64,000 nucleotides of DNA from Plastoroseomonas hellenica. Its GTDB lineage: Bacteria > Pseudomonadota > Alphaproteobacteria > Acetobacterales > Acetobacteraceae. A program made the translations under genes and the position numbers. A model generated the notes under the pieces. It was not told the origin of the DNA, ran no database searches, and worked only from the letters and a program-made list of their open reading frames with translations. Shown piece after piece: positions 52,655 to 62,038 of this stretch; the stretch's first letter is position 1; every line of letters begins with the position of its first letter. Where the stretch lies: positions 84,206 to 148,205 of the forward strand of contig NZ_JAAGBB010000014.1 in assembly GCF_018129085.1 (NCBI RefSeq). Direction: 5' to 3'.

Positions 52655-52693
52655 CTGGGCGGCCTCCGGAACGCCGGAGGACTGTGTCCCATC

Positions 52694-52713
52694 ACATGGA
52701 AGTTTGTCCATGT
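52694..52713. promoter_or_regulatory. Inverted repeat ahead of the family-5 receptor gene
   Basis: ACATGGA (52694-52700) and TCCATGT (52707-52713) form a 20-bp palindrome with a 6-bp centre, about 40 bp upstream of the receptor start. On the minus strand TATACA overlaps its distal edge as a possible -10 box, so a repressor could block transcription here. Confidence 0.4.
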
Positions 52714-52792
52714 ATAATGAACCCGGCTGCCACGGCCCCGCCTCGCAGGACCGCCGACGATCCGGGCGCGCTCCCGGCAGGAGCGGCTCCCG

Positions 52793-53812
52793 CTACTGCC
52801 AGAGCCAGCTCATCATCAGCCCGCCCTGGTTCCAGAGCCGGTTCAGGCCGCGTTCCAGCCCGAGGCCCCGGGCCCCGGCATGCGTCTCGTACAGCGTCCC
52901 GTAGTCGCCGACCTGGCGGACGATCTGGAAGGCCCAGTCGTCGCGCAGCCCGAGGCCCGCGCCGACATTCTCGCTGAGGCCCAGGAAGCGTCGGATTTCC
53001 GGATCGGCGGTGCTCGCGCGCGTCGCCACCACATTCTCCCGCGTCAGGCCGAATTCCTCGGCCTGGATCAGCGCGAAGATGCTCCAGCGCACCAGCACCG
53101 CCCATTCCGCATCGCCATTGCGCACCAGCGCGCCCTGCGGCTCCTTCGAGATCAGCTCGGGCAGCAGGATGAAGGCATCGGGATCGGGCGCCGAGAGGCG
53201 GTTGGCGCTCAGGCTGATCATGTCGTTGCTGATCGCATCGCAGCGGCCCGCGATGAAGGCGGCGACGACATTCGCCTGGGTGTCATAGGCGATGGTGGTG
53301 AGGCGGATACGGGCGCGCTGTGCGAAATCGGCCAGGTTGCGCTCGACGATGCTGCCCTGGGTGGAGCAGACGGTGGCGCCGTCGAGCTCCGATGCATGGC
53401 CGACGTTCAGGCTCCGCCGCACCAAAAAACCCTGGCCGGTGTAGAAATAGGGCGCCACCTGGCTGAGGCCCATGGTCGCGTCGCGCGCGAGCGTCAGGGC
53501 GGTGACATAGACCAGCAGGTCGACCTCCCCGCTCTGCAATGCCGTGAAGCGGCTCTGCGCCGTCACCGGCACGAAACGCACCTTCTCCGCATCGCCAAGT
53601 GCTGCCGCGGCGACGGCGCGGCAGATATCGGCGTGCAGCCCGACCCAGCGCCCCCGCGAGTCCGGGCGCGCCATGCCCGCGACCGCGGTCGGGACGCCGC
53701 AACGCACGACGCCGTTCTGGCGCACCGCATCGAGGGTCTGCCCGGCCAGGGCCGGGATGGCGGCGAGGGCCAGCAGCCCCGCAACCAAGCCCGCAAGGAG
53801 CCGTGCGTGCAT
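52793..53812 (-). CDS. Amino-acid ABC transporter substrate-binding protein, AapJ-like
   Basis: A 339-residue family-3 receptor with a signal ending PALAGQ. TLDAVRQNGVVRCGVPTAV, GLHADICRAVAAAALGDAEK and KEPQGALVRNGDAEWAVLVRW match the general L-amino-acid receptor AapJ. C38 and C133/C193-type cysteines are as in that group. It starts one base into the aminotransferase stop (TGATG), so uptake and transamination are coupled. The matching AapQMP genes are not in this window. Confidence 0.9.
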   Translation of the reverse strand: MHARLLAGLVAGLLALAAIPALAGQTLDAVRQNGVVRCGVPTAVAGMARPDSRGRWVGLHADICRAVAAAALGDAEKVRFVPVTAQSRFTALQSGEVDLLVYVTALTLARDATMGLSQVAPYFYTGQGFLVRRSLNVGHASELDGATVCSTQGSIVERNLADFAQRARIRLTTIAYDTQANVVAAFIAGRCDAISNDMISLSANRLSAPDPDAFILLPELISKEPQGALVRNGDAEWAVLVRWSIFALIQAEEFGLTRENVVATRASTADPEIRRFLGLSENVGAGLGLRDDWAFQIVRQVGDYGTLYETHAGARGLGLERGLNRLWNQGGLMMSWLWQ

Positions 53813-55143
53813 CAGCCGGTCACCCCATCGGCGCGCAGCAGCTCCGCGCGGTTCTCCGCGAAATCCGCGACGGCAGCGACGAAGCGATCGAGATCGGCGT
53901 CTGCCACCGGCAGGCTGAGCGCCACCATGCCGCGCCGCGCCAGGTAGATGCCGGCCTCCAGCATGTCGAAGAAGAACAATTCACGGAGCTGCTCCTCGCC
54001 CGGCGTCGGGACATAGGGCCTGTCCGGGGCGGGGATGCGGAACTGCGCCGTCAGCATGGAGCCGATGCCGGTGAAGGAGAGCGGCACGCCGGCCGCCGCG
54101 CCCACCGCATTGAGCCGCGCCCGCAGCGCCTCGCCCCGCTGATACAAGGCTTCCGCGACCTCGGCGGTGAAGATCTCGCCCATCGCGACGCCGCCGGCGG
54201 CCATCGAGAGCACGTTGTTGTTGAAGGTGCCGGCATGCGGCAGCTTGCCCCCGAACAGCGCCATGATGTCGGCGCGGCCGCCGAAGGCGCCGAAGCTCAT
54301 GCCGCCGGCGATGTACTTGCCGAGGGTCGTCATATCCGGCGTGATGCCGAGCCGCGCCTGCACGCCGCCCGCGGAATGCCGGCTGGTCATCACCTCGTCG
54401 AAGATCAGCACCGCGCCGGTCTCGTCCGCGAGCGCACGCAGCGTCGCGAGGAAATCCGGCCGCGCCGGGATGCAGCCGCCGGAGCCCTGCATCGGCTCCA
54501 CCAGGATCACCGCCAGATCCGCGGCATTGGCCCGCGCGACCGCGGCCGCGCTGTCATTGTCGTTGTAATCAGCCATGACGAAGGGCAACGGCAGCGTGGC
54601 GAGGCTGGCGCCGGTGATCGGGAAGGTCAGCACCCCGCCATGATAGCCGCCGCGGAAGGCCATGATCTTGGCGCGGCCGGTGAAGGCGCGCGCCGCGGTC
54701 AGCGCCATCAGGTTGGCTTCGGTGCCGCTGTTGGTGAAGCGCACGCGCTCGATCGACGGGAAGCGCCCGCAGATCAGCCGCGCCAGCTTCTCCTCCCCCG
54801 GGCCGACCGAAGCGAAGTTGATGCCCCGCCTGAGCACGGCATGCAGCGCGTCATGGATGCGCGGCTCGGAATGGCCGAACAACCCGGCAGTGTATTCGCC
54901 GCAGAGATCGAGATAGGCGTGGTCGTCGAGATCCCAGAGCCGGCAATCCTCGCCGCGCACCATGGCGGCAGGGAAGGGCTCATAGGCGATGACGGTGCGC
55001 GTGTTGCCGCCGGCCAGCACCTCCAGCGCGCCGGCATGCAGCGCGGCACTGCGCGGCCGGCGGGCAGCGTATTGCGCCCGCGCCGCCTCCACCGCTTCGG
55101 GCAGGTCGAGGCTGTTGCGGCGGAGCTCCGGGGCGGCGCTCAT
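53812..55143 (-). CDS. Class III aminotransferase (glutamate-1-semialdehyde aminomutase-like)
   Basis: A 443-residue PLP enzyme. PLP-binding lysine K276 (TTLGKYIAGGMSFG), D249 (LIFDEVMTSR) and the phosphate-binding NSGTEAN (138-144) are present. It looks like the GSA aminomutase branch, but location beside an amino-acid receptor and a GntR regulator argues for a catabolic omega- or beta-amino-acid transaminase, not heme synthesis. The start at 55143 is preferred; the reading frame upstream has no family sequence. Confidence 0.85.
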   Translation of the reverse strand: MSAAPELRRNSLDLPEAVEAARAQYAARRPRSAALHAGALEVLAGGNTRTVIAYEPFPAAMVRGEDCRLWDLDDHAYLDLCGEYTAGLFGHSEPRIHDALHAVLRRGINFASVGPGEEKLARLICGRFPSIERVRFTNSGTEANLMALTAARAFTGRAKIMAFRGGYHGGVLTFPITGASLATLPLPFVMADYNDNDSAAAVARANAADLAVILVEPMQGSGGCIPARPDFLATLRALADETGAVLIFDEVMTSRHSAGGVQARLGITPDMTTLGKYIAGGMSFGAFGGRADIMALFGGKLPHAGTFNNNVLSMAAGGVAMGEIFTAEVAEALYQRGEALRARLNAVGAAAGVPLSFTGIGSMLTAQFRIPAPDRPYVPTPGEEQLRELFFFDMLEAGIYLARRGMVALSLPVADADLDRFVAAVADFAENRAELLRADGVTG

Positions 55144-55264
55144 GAGTGCACCCCGGCGGCAGGGCGATCTGTTGAGACGGGCATGGCCAGATGCTCCTTC
55201 TGTTGGGACGTCGCCGATAACGGAGACCAGGTGCGACACAGAGCTTAGATCTCACCTGCGACCG

Positions 55265-55280
55265 TATCGTGATCACGATA
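55265..55280. promoter_or_regulatory. Perfect 16-bp palindrome, candidate GntR operator
   Basis: TATCGTGATCACGATA is fully self-complementary and lies 122 bp upstream of the aminotransferase ATG, between it and the regulator gene. The core TCGTGATCAC recurs at the regulator's own start (56104-56113). This fits an FCD-type GntR repressor controlling both. Confidence 0.55.
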
Positions 55281-55361
55281 TCCAATCAATATGAATCACA
55301 ATTCTGTCCCACCTTCCGGAACACCGTGCACCCCCGCGGGCCAGGGCCGCCCAGCAGGTGC

Positions 55362-56102
55362 TCAGCCTCCCAGAGCCCGCGCCTGCGGCCGCTTGAGAGC
55401 GGCAAGCCGGTCCTTCGGCGCGTCATCATCCGCGAAGCGCATGGCGCCTTGGATGAAGAGACTGGCGTCGGTGATTTCCTGCCGGAGCGCCGCGGAGGCG
55501 GCCGCGATCTGGCCGCCGCGGAGTGCCAGCAGGATTTCGCCATGGGCGTGGCGCATGCCGCCGGCCGCCAGCGCGGCCCAGCGCAGTTCCCAGAAGATCG
55601 GGCCGCGCCGCAGCCACAGCGTCTCGATCAGGTTGAGCAGGAGAGGTGCCTGCGCGGCACGGTAGATCGTGAACAGGAAGTCCCGGTCCAGGCGCCGCAC
55701 GGCATCACTGTCGCCCCGCGCGCGCGCCTCATCATGCCCCGCCACGATCGCCGCCAGGCCGTGCAGGGCCGCGCCATCGAGGTGCGGAGCAGCAAGGCGG
55801 AGGGCCAGCGGCTCCAGCTCGGCGCGGATGGCGCTAAGCTCGATGAAGGCGGGCCGGGTGAGCCGCGGTACGACGGCGGTCCCGGTGGGCAGAAGATCCA
55901 GCGCCTGCTCCGCGGCCAGGCGGCGCAAGGCGGTGCGCGCAGGCATGCTGCTCATGCCCAGCGCATCGGCCACCCGGCGGATGGAAAGCCGATCGCCCGG
56001 CAGGAAGGCGCCACCACCCAAGGCCTCCCGCAGACGGCGATAGGCGAGTTCCTCCAGAGCCAGCCCCTCTTCCGCATTTTTCGGCTGGACGGTCAGTGGC
56101 AT
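55362..56102 (-). CDS. GntR-family transcriptional regulator (FCD type)
   Basis: A 246-residue regulator. The winged helix-turn-helix reads LSIRRVADALGMSSMPARTALRRLAAEQAL (about residues 39-68, quoted in part as IRRVADALGMSSMPARTALR) and is followed by the FCD helices (FIELSAIRAELEPLALRLAA; HGEILLALRGGQIAAASAAL). It lies between the aminotransferase/receptor operon and the divergent receptor/phosphotriesterase operon. The matched palindromes at both edges suggest autoregulation plus control of the amino acid genes. Confidence 0.88.
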   Translation of the reverse strand: MPLTVQPKNAEEGLALEELAYRRLREALGGGAFLPGDRLSIRRVADALGMSSMPARTALRRLAAEQALDLLPTGTAVVPRLTRPAFIELSAIRAELEPLALRLAAPHLDGAALHGLAAIVAGHDEARARGDSDAVRRLDRDFLFTIYRAAQAPLLLNLIETLWLRRGPIFWELRWAALAAGGMRHAHGEILLALRGGQIAAASAALRQEITDASLFIQGAMRFADDDAPKDRLAALKRPQARALGG

Positions 56103-56117
56103 TTCGTGATCACATTT
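56101..56117. promoter_or_regulatory. Second candidate GntR operator, overlapping the regulator start
   Basis: ATTTCGTGATCACATTT contains the palindrome GTGATCAC (56106-56113) and the 10-mer TCGTGATCAC shared with 55267-55276. It overlaps the first bases of the regulator gene and its ribosome-binding region, so binding would repress it. It is also about 110 bp upstream of the divergent receptor gene. Confidence 0.5.
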
Positions 56118-56223
56118 TTATGGCGATCGATATTTCGCATAAGCTTCTCACGTCATCTGAATTCGGACCCAAGTTAGCACCACGGCGGCGCGCGGCATTC
56201 GCTTTCTCGAGGAGGCCTGATCG

Positions 56224-57813
56224 ATGCATCGCCGACGGTTCATCGCGACCGGAGCCGGCCTCATGATGGCCATCGCCGCGCCGCCGGCCCTCGCGCAGCG
56301 GCGGGACCAACGGGTCCTGCGCTTCGTCCCGCAGGCCAATCTGACGGCACTGGACCCGATCTGGACCACGGCATCCATCACCCAGACCCATGGCTATACG
56401 GTCTTCGACACGCTCTACGGCATTGACGATGCCGGCCGCGTCCAGCCGCAGATGGCCGAGGGGCACAGCGTCTCCGACGATGGCCGCGTCTGGACGATCC
56501 GGCTGCGCGACGGGCTGCGCTGGCATGATGGAGAACCGGTGCTGGCGCGCGACTGCGCCGCCAGCCTGGAGCGTTGGGCCAAGCGCGACGTCTTCGGCGG
56601 ATCCCTGGCCACGCGGGTGGAGAGCTGGGGTGCGGCGGACGACCGTACGATCCGCATCGGGCTGCGCTCGCCCTTTCCGATGCTGTTGAGCGCCATCGCC
56701 AAGACGGCGGCCGTCTCCGCCTTCATGATGCCGGAGCGCCTTGCCCGGACCGACCCATTCCGGCAGGTGACGGAGATGGTCGGCTCCGGCCCCTACCGCT
56801 TCGTCGCTGACGAATACAATTCCGGCTCGCGCGTGGTGTACCGGAAGTTCGACGGCTACCTGCCGCGGCAGGAGCCGGCGCAGAACACCGCCGGCGGCAA
56901 GATCGCGCATTTCGAGCGCATCGAATGGGCCGTGATGCCCGACAGCGGCACCGCCTCCGCCGCGCTGCAGGCCGGCGAAGTCGATTGGTGGGATCAGGTG
57001 AACCCCGACCTGACGCCGCTGCTGCGGCGCAGCCGCAATGTCACGGTCGCGGTCAACGACCCCGCCGGCTACATCGGCACGCTGCGCTTCAATAGCCTGC
57101 ATGCGCCCTTCAACAACGCGGGCATCCGGCGTGCGCTTCTCTACGCGGTGAACCAGGACGACTACCTGCGCGCCATCACCGGCAATGACCCCGAGATCTT
57201 CTCGGAATGCCATTCCATGTGGCCCTGCGGCACGCCCTATGGGCGGGAGACCCGGCCCGCAGAGCTGCGTGGGCCGCCCGATCTGAGCCGCGCCAAGGCG
57301 ATGCTGCGCGACGCCGGATATCGCGGCGAGAAGGTGGTGATCCTCAACCCGAGCGACCTGCCGAGCATCGGCCCCTTCGGCCAGGTGACCCATGACCTGC
57401 TGCGCCGGCTTGAGATGAATGTGGAGCTGGTGGAGACGGATTGGGGCTCCGTGGTGCAGCGCCGCGCCAGCCGCGAGCCCGTCGAGCGGGGCGGCTGGAG
57501 CATCTTCCATACTTGGTGGCCGAGCCCCAGCATCCTCAACCCCGCGATCAGCCCGATCCTGCGTGGCCAGGGAACGGGTGGCTGGTTCGGCTGGTACGAG
57601 AATCCAAGGGTGGAGGCGCTGGCGGAAGAGTGGCTCACCACCGCCGATGAGGCGCGCCAGGCGCAGCTTGCGGAGGAGATCCAGCAGGAGAGCTTCCGTG
57701 AGGCACCGGTGGTGCCGCTCGGCCGCTACTTCATCCGCACGGCCTATCGCACGGGCCTGACCGGCTTCCTCAAGACCGCCTCAAGCTATCCCTGGAATCT
57801 GCGCTGGGCCTGA
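56224..57813 (+). CDS. ABC transporter substrate-binding protein, family 5 (second copy)
   Basis: A 529-residue receptor with a Tat-like signal (MHRRRFIATGAGLMMAIAAP, ending ALAQ). VLRFVPQANLTALDPIWTTA, YDTLYGI-like VFDTLYGIDDAGRVQPQMAE and WHDGEPVLARDCAASLERW align well with the receptor at 51068-52654. It lies 19 bp before a phosphotriesterase-family hydrolase and is probably cotranscribed with it. The ligand may be a lactone, ester or peptide hydrolysed by that enzyme (inference). Confidence 0.9.
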   Translation: MHRRRFIATGAGLMMAIAAPPALAQRRDQRVLRFVPQANLTALDPIWTTASITQTHGYTVFDTLYGIDDAGRVQPQMAEGHSVSDDGRVWTIRLRDGLRWHDGEPVLARDCAASLERWAKRDVFGGSLATRVESWGAADDRTIRIGLRSPFPMLLSAIAKTAAVSAFMMPERLARTDPFRQVTEMVGSGPYRFVADEYNSGSRVVYRKFDGYLPRQEPAQNTAGGKIAHFERIEWAVMPDSGTASAALQAGEVDWWDQVNPDLTPLLRRSRNVTVAVNDPAGYIGTLRFNSLHAPFNNAGIRRALLYAVNQDDYLRAITGNDPEIFSECHSMWPCGTPYGRETRPAELRGPPDLSRAKAMLRDAGYRGEKVVILNPSDLPSIGPFGQVTHDLLRRLEMNVELVETDWGSVVQRRASREPVERGGWSIFHTWWPSPSILNPAISPILRGQGTGGWFGWYENPRVEALAEEWLTTADEARQAQLAEEIQQESFREAPVVPLGRYFIRTAYRTGLTGFLKTASSYPWNLRWA

Positions 57814-57832
57814 GCCCTGAGAAGGAGGACCG

Positions 57833-58876
57833 ATGACACGCCTGACGCGAGACGAGATGCGAGGGAAGGCCCAGACCGTCCTGGGATTGATCGACCCGGC
57901 CGAGCTTGGCCCCACCCTCATGCATGAGCATCTCATCTGGGACATCACGGCCCCGGCCAAGCGCGATCCCGCTGCGACCGGCGGGCCCGAGCCAAGCCAG
58001 TACTGGTCGCTATTGAACAGCCATGTCAGCGATATCCGCAACACCAGCCAGCGCGACCGCGCCATGGCGGCCCGCGCGACCGCCGAGATGGTGGCAGCCG
58101 GCGGCAAGACCATCGTGGAGCTGACGATCGGCGGCCTGGTTCCCGATCCTGAAGGGCTGGCGCAGGTTGCGCGCGAGACCGGCGCGCATGTCGTCATGGG
58201 CTGCGGGCACTACGTCCACGACTACCAGGATCCCGCGAATGCCAACCGCACGGTCGACAGCTTCGCCCGGGAGATGATCGATCAGGTGCAGCAGGGCGCC
58301 TGGGGCACCGGCGTGCGCGCCGGGATCGTCGGCGAGATCGGCTGCCAATGGCCATGGACCGATCTGGAGAAGCGCGTGCTCGCGGGCGCCGTCATCGCGC
58401 AGCAGGAGACGGGTGCCGCGCTGACGATTCATCCCGCGCGCCACGAGGACCATCCCTGGATGCTGGTGGAATTTCTGCGCGCGCATGGCGCGGACATGAC
58501 CCGCACCATCATCGATCACATCGACCGCACGATCTTCGACGACGACCGGCTGTTCCGTCTGGCCGATGCCGGCGTGATCCTGGAATGGGACCTCTTCGGG
58601 CAGGAGAACACCTATTACGCCCATTCCGATATCGACATGCCCAATGACGGCATGCGGCTTCGCACCATTCGCCGGGTGATCGGACGCGGCCATCTCGAGC
58701 AGATCGTCATCAGCCACGACATCTGCCACACGATCCAGTTCAGCGAATTCGGCGGGCACGGCTACGCCCATATCCAGAAGACGGTCCTGCCGCATATGCG
58801 CAAGCGCGGCTATACCGAGGCCGAGATCGACGCGATCATGGTGGGCAATCCGCGCCGCCTGCTGACCTTCATCTGA
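57833..58876 (+). CDS. Phosphotriesterase/lactonase family amidohydrolase
   Basis: A 347-residue TIM-barrel metallohydrolase. Metal ligands read HEH (H31, H33) in LMHEHLIWD, E168 in GEIGCQ (in place of the carboxylated lysine), H200 in TIHPAR, H229 in IDHID, and D296 in ISHDICH. The E at 168 resembles the PHP/EcPHP-like group, not the classic organophosphate hydrolases. It probably hydrolyses a lactone or ester, cytoplasmic. A Shine-Dalgarno GAAGGAGGA precedes the ATG. Confidence 0.88.
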   Translation: MTRLTRDEMRGKAQTVLGLIDPAELGPTLMHEHLIWDITAPAKRDPAATGGPEPSQYWSLLNSHVSDIRNTSQRDRAMAARATAEMVAAGGKTIVELTIGGLVPDPEGLAQVARETGAHVVMGCGHYVHDYQDPANANRTVDSFAREMIDQVQQGAWGTGVRAGIVGEIGCQWPWTDLEKRVLAGAVIAQQETGAALTIHPARHEDHPWMLVEFLRAHGADMTRTIIDHIDRTIFDDDRLFRLADAGVILEWDLFGQENTYYAHSDIDMPNDGMRLRTIRRVIGRGHLEQIVISHDICHTIQFSEFGGHGYAHIQKTVLPHMRKRGYTEAEIDAIMVGNPRRLLTFI

Positions 58877-58903
58877 TATCCATCGATCGATCACGCTCGA
58901 GGG

Positions 58904-61900
58904 TCACTCCGCCGGCCCGTGCACCGCGCCGTGCGGCCCCTCGTCATGCGCCGGGGTCGAGGAGCGCCGCCCCAGCAGCCGGCTCAGCCGGTCCAGGTAG
59001 AGGTAGACCACCGGCGTCGTGTAGAGCGTCAGCACCTGGCTCACCAGCAGCCCGCCGACCATGGCAAGGCCCAACGGCCGGCGGATCTCCGATCCTGTCC
59101 CGTGACCGAGCATCAGCGGCAGGCCGCCGAGCAAGGCCGCCATCGTCGTCATCAGGATCGGCCGGAAGCGCAGCAGGCAGGCTTCCCGGATCGCCTCGGC
59201 GGGCCGTTTGCCCTGGCTGCGCTCCGCCTGCACGGCGAAGTCCACCAGCATGATGCCGTTCTTCTTGACGATGCCGATCAGCAGGATGACGCCGATCAGC
59301 GCCACGATCGTGAAGTCGACGCCGGCCAGCCGCAGCATCAGCAGCGCGCCGAGGCTGGCCGATGGCAGGGTGGAGAGGATCGTGAGCGGGTGGACGAAGC
59401 TCTCATAGAGCATGCCGAGGATGAGGTAGATCACGATGACCGCCGCCGCGACCAGATAGGGTTCGCTGGCGAGCGAGGCCTGGAAGGCCTGCGCGCTGCC
59501 CTGGAAGGCCCCGGTGAGCGCGCCGGGCACGCCGAGCTCCCGCTGCGCCGCCTGCACCGCGGCGACGGCATCACCGAGCGCCACACCCGGTGCCAGGTTG
59601 AAGCTGATGGTCACCGAAGGGAACTGGCCCTGATGCGCCACGGACAGCGTGGTCACCGGCGCCGTCGTCCAATGCGCGAAGGCCGAGAGCGCCACCGGCT
59701 GGCCGGTCAGCGGGGAGCGGATGCGGATCTGGTCGAGCATGGCCGGGCTGCTCTGCACCTCCGGCAGCACTTCCAGGATCACGTGATAGGCGTTCACCTG
59801 GGTGAAGTACTGCGCCACCTGGCGCTGGCCGAAGGCATCGTAAAGCGTGTCGTCGATGAGCTGCGCCGGGATGCCGTAGCGGGCGGCTTCGTCCCGGTCG
59901 ATCGCGATCGTCAGCGTCGTGCTGCCGGCCTGGCGATCGGTCGCGACGTCGCGGAGCTGCGGCAACTGGGCCAGCCGTGCATGGATGCGGGGCGCCCAGG
60001 CATCGAGCTCCGCGAAGTTCGCATCCTGCAGGGTGTACTGATATTGGGTCGAGCTCGGGCGGCCGCCGATATTGATGTCCTGGGCCGCCTGCAGCAGCGT
60101 CACCGTGCCTTGCAGTTGCGCGAGCTGCGGCCGCAGCCGGTTGATGATCTGGTCGGCCGAGGTTTGGCGCTGGTCATGCGGCTTCAGCGTCACGAACATG
60201 CGCGCCTGGTTCAATGTCAGGCCGCCCGATGCGCCGACCGAGACGCCGACCCCGGCGATATCGGGGTCGCGCAGCATCACCTCGGATGCCGCACGGGTCC
60301 GCCGCGCCATCTCGTCATAGGACGTCTCCGGCGCGGTCTGCACGGTACCGATCAGCAGGCCGATATCCTGCTGCGGGAAGAAGCCCTTGGGGATGGTGAC
60401 AAACAACCAGCCGGTCGCCGCCAGCGTCGCCAGGAAGACCAGGAAGGTCACGCGATGGAAGCGGAGCGCGAGGTCGAGGCTGCGGCGGTAGCCGGCGAGC
60501 AGGGCATCGAAGCCACGCTCGACCACGCGGTAGAACCGGCCGTGCTGCGCATGGTGCGCCGGCTTCACCAGGCGCGCGGCCATCATCGGCGTGAGCGTCA
60601 GCGAGACAAAGGCGGAGACCACGATGGTGGCGCTGATCGTGATGGCGAATTCGCGGAACAGCCGGCCGACCAGGCCCGACATCAGGAACAGCGGGATGAA
60701 CACCGCGATCAGCGACAGGCTGATCGAGATGATGGTGAAGCCGATCTCTGCCGAGCCTTCCATCGCCGCCTGCATCGGCGGCTTGCCGTCCTCCATGTGC
60801 CGGACGATGTTCTCCAGCATCACGATGGCGTCGTCGACCACGAAGCCGACGGCGATCGACAGCCCCATCAGCGACAGGTTGTCGAGACTGTAGCCCAGCA
60901 TGTACATCACGCCGAGGGTCGCCATCAGCGACAGCGGCACCGTCACCGCCGGGATCACCGTCGCCCAGAAGCTGCGCAGGAACAGGAAGATCACGCCGAC
61001 CACCAGTCCGATGGTCAGGACCAGGGTGAACTGCACATCATCGACCGAGGCGCGGATGGTCTGGGTGCGGTCCTGCAGCACGGAGACCTGGATGCCCGGC
61101 GGCAGCGCTTCCCTGAGGCGCGGCAGCTCCCGCATGATCGCATCGACCGTGTCGATCACGTTGGCGCCGGGCTGCTTGAAGATCGCCAGCAGGATGGCCG
61201 GCTTCCCGTTCGCCCAGGCATGCAGCATCAGGTTCTCGGGCGCATCCACCGCCACCCCGATGTCGCGCACCCGAACCGGCGCGCCTTCGTGGTAGGCGAC
61301 CACGGCGTCGTTCCACTGCGCCGCCTCGGTAAGCTGGTCATTGGCATAGACGGTGAAGCTGCGGAGCGCGCCTTCGATCTGGCCCTTCGGACCGTCGGTC
61401 GACAGCGCCACGATGCTGCTGCGCAGATCCTCGAGCGAGAGGCCGAGGGCGGCGACGCGCGCCGGGTCGATCTGGACCCGGATCGCGGGCTTCTGCTGCC
61501 CGTTGATCGAGACCTGGGCCACGCCGTTGAGCTGGCTCAGGTGCTGCGCCAGGATGTTCTCGGCCTGGTCGTCGACCTCGGTCAGCGGCAGCACGTCGGA
61601 GCGCACCGCCAGCAGCATGATCGGCGCATCGGCCGGGTTGATCTTGCGGTAGCTCGGTGGTGCCGGCAGCGTGCGCGGCAACTGCCCGCCGGCGGCGTTG
61701 ATCGCGGTCTGGATGTCCTGCGCCGCGGCATCGATGTTGCGCGAGAGATCGAACTGCACGGTGATCGAGCTGACATTCTGCGTGCTGCTCGAGGTCATCA
61801 GGGTGACGCCGGGGATCTGCGCGAATTGCCGCTCGAGCGGCGCCGTCACCGTCGCGGCCATGGTCTCCGGGCTCGCGCCGGGCAACTGCGTCGTGACCTG

Positions 61901-62035
61901 GATGGTGGGGAAATCCACCTGCGGCAGGGGGGCGACCGGCAGCAGCGGATAGGCGACCACGCCGACCAGCAGCAGCGCCATCATCAGCAGCGTCGTCGCG
62001 ACCGGCCGCCGGATGAAGCCGGAGGAGAGGCTCAT
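58904..62035 (-). CDS. RND efflux pump inner-membrane subunit, MdtB/MdtC-like
   Basis: A 1043-residue transporter, full length, with 12 helices. The proton-relay aspartates are in GFVVDDAIVMLENIVRHMED, and helix 1 is VATTLLMMALLLVGVVAYPL. The proximal motif LPQVDFPTIQVTTQLPGASP is typical of the MdtBC/MuxBC branch. It exports drugs or metabolites through a tripartite channel. The ATG lies 3 bp after the stop of the adaptor gene, so both are cotranscribed. No TolC-type outer-membrane gene is present here. Confidence 0.94.
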   Translation of the reverse strand: MSLSSGFIRRPVATTLLMMALLLVGVVAYPLLPVAPLPQVDFPTIQVTTQLPGASPETMAATVTAPLERQFAQIPGVTLMTSSSTQNVSSITVQFDLSRNIDAAAQDIQTAINAAGGQLPRTLPAPPSYRKINPADAPIMLLAVRSDVLPLTEVDDQAENILAQHLSQLNGVAQVSINGQQKPAIRVQIDPARVAALGLSLEDLRSSIVALSTDGPKGQIEGALRSFTVYANDQLTEAAQWNDAVVAYHEGAPVRVRDIGVAVDAPENLMLHAWANGKPAILLAIFKQPGANVIDTVDAIMRELPRLREALPPGIQVSVLQDRTQTIRASVDDVQFTLVLTIGLVVGVIFLFLRSFWATVIPAVTVPLSLMATLGVMYMLGYSLDNLSLMGLSIAVGFVVDDAIVMLENIVRHMEDGKPPMQAAMEGSAEIGFTIISISLSLIAVFIPLFLMSGLVGRLFREFAITISATIVVSAFVSLTLTPMMAARLVKPAHHAQHGRFYRVVERGFDALLAGYRRSLDLALRFHRVTFLVFLATLAATGWLFVTIPKGFFPQQDIGLLIGTVQTAPETSYDEMARRTRAASEVMLRDPDIAGVGVSVGASGGLTLNQARMFVTLKPHDQRQTSADQIINRLRPQLAQLQGTVTLLQAAQDINIGGRPSSTQYQYTLQDANFAELDAWAPRIHARLAQLPQLRDVATDRQAGSTTLTIAIDRDEAARYGIPAQLIDDTLYDAFGQRQVAQYFTQVNAYHVILEVLPEVQSSPAMLDQIRIRSPLTGQPVALSAFAHWTTAPVTTLSVAHQGQFPSVTISFNLAPGVALGDAVAAVQAAQRELGVPGALTGAFQGSAQAFQASLASEPYLVAAAVIVIYLILGMLYESFVHPLTILSTLPSASLGALLMLRLAGVDFTIVALIGVILLIGIVKKNGIMLVDFAVQAERSQGKRPAEAIREACLLRFRPILMTTMAALLGGLPLMLGHGTGSEIRRPLGLAMVGGLLVSQVLTLYTTPVVYLYLDRLSRLLGRRSSTPAHDEGPHGAVHGPAE

Positions 62036-62038
62036 CGG

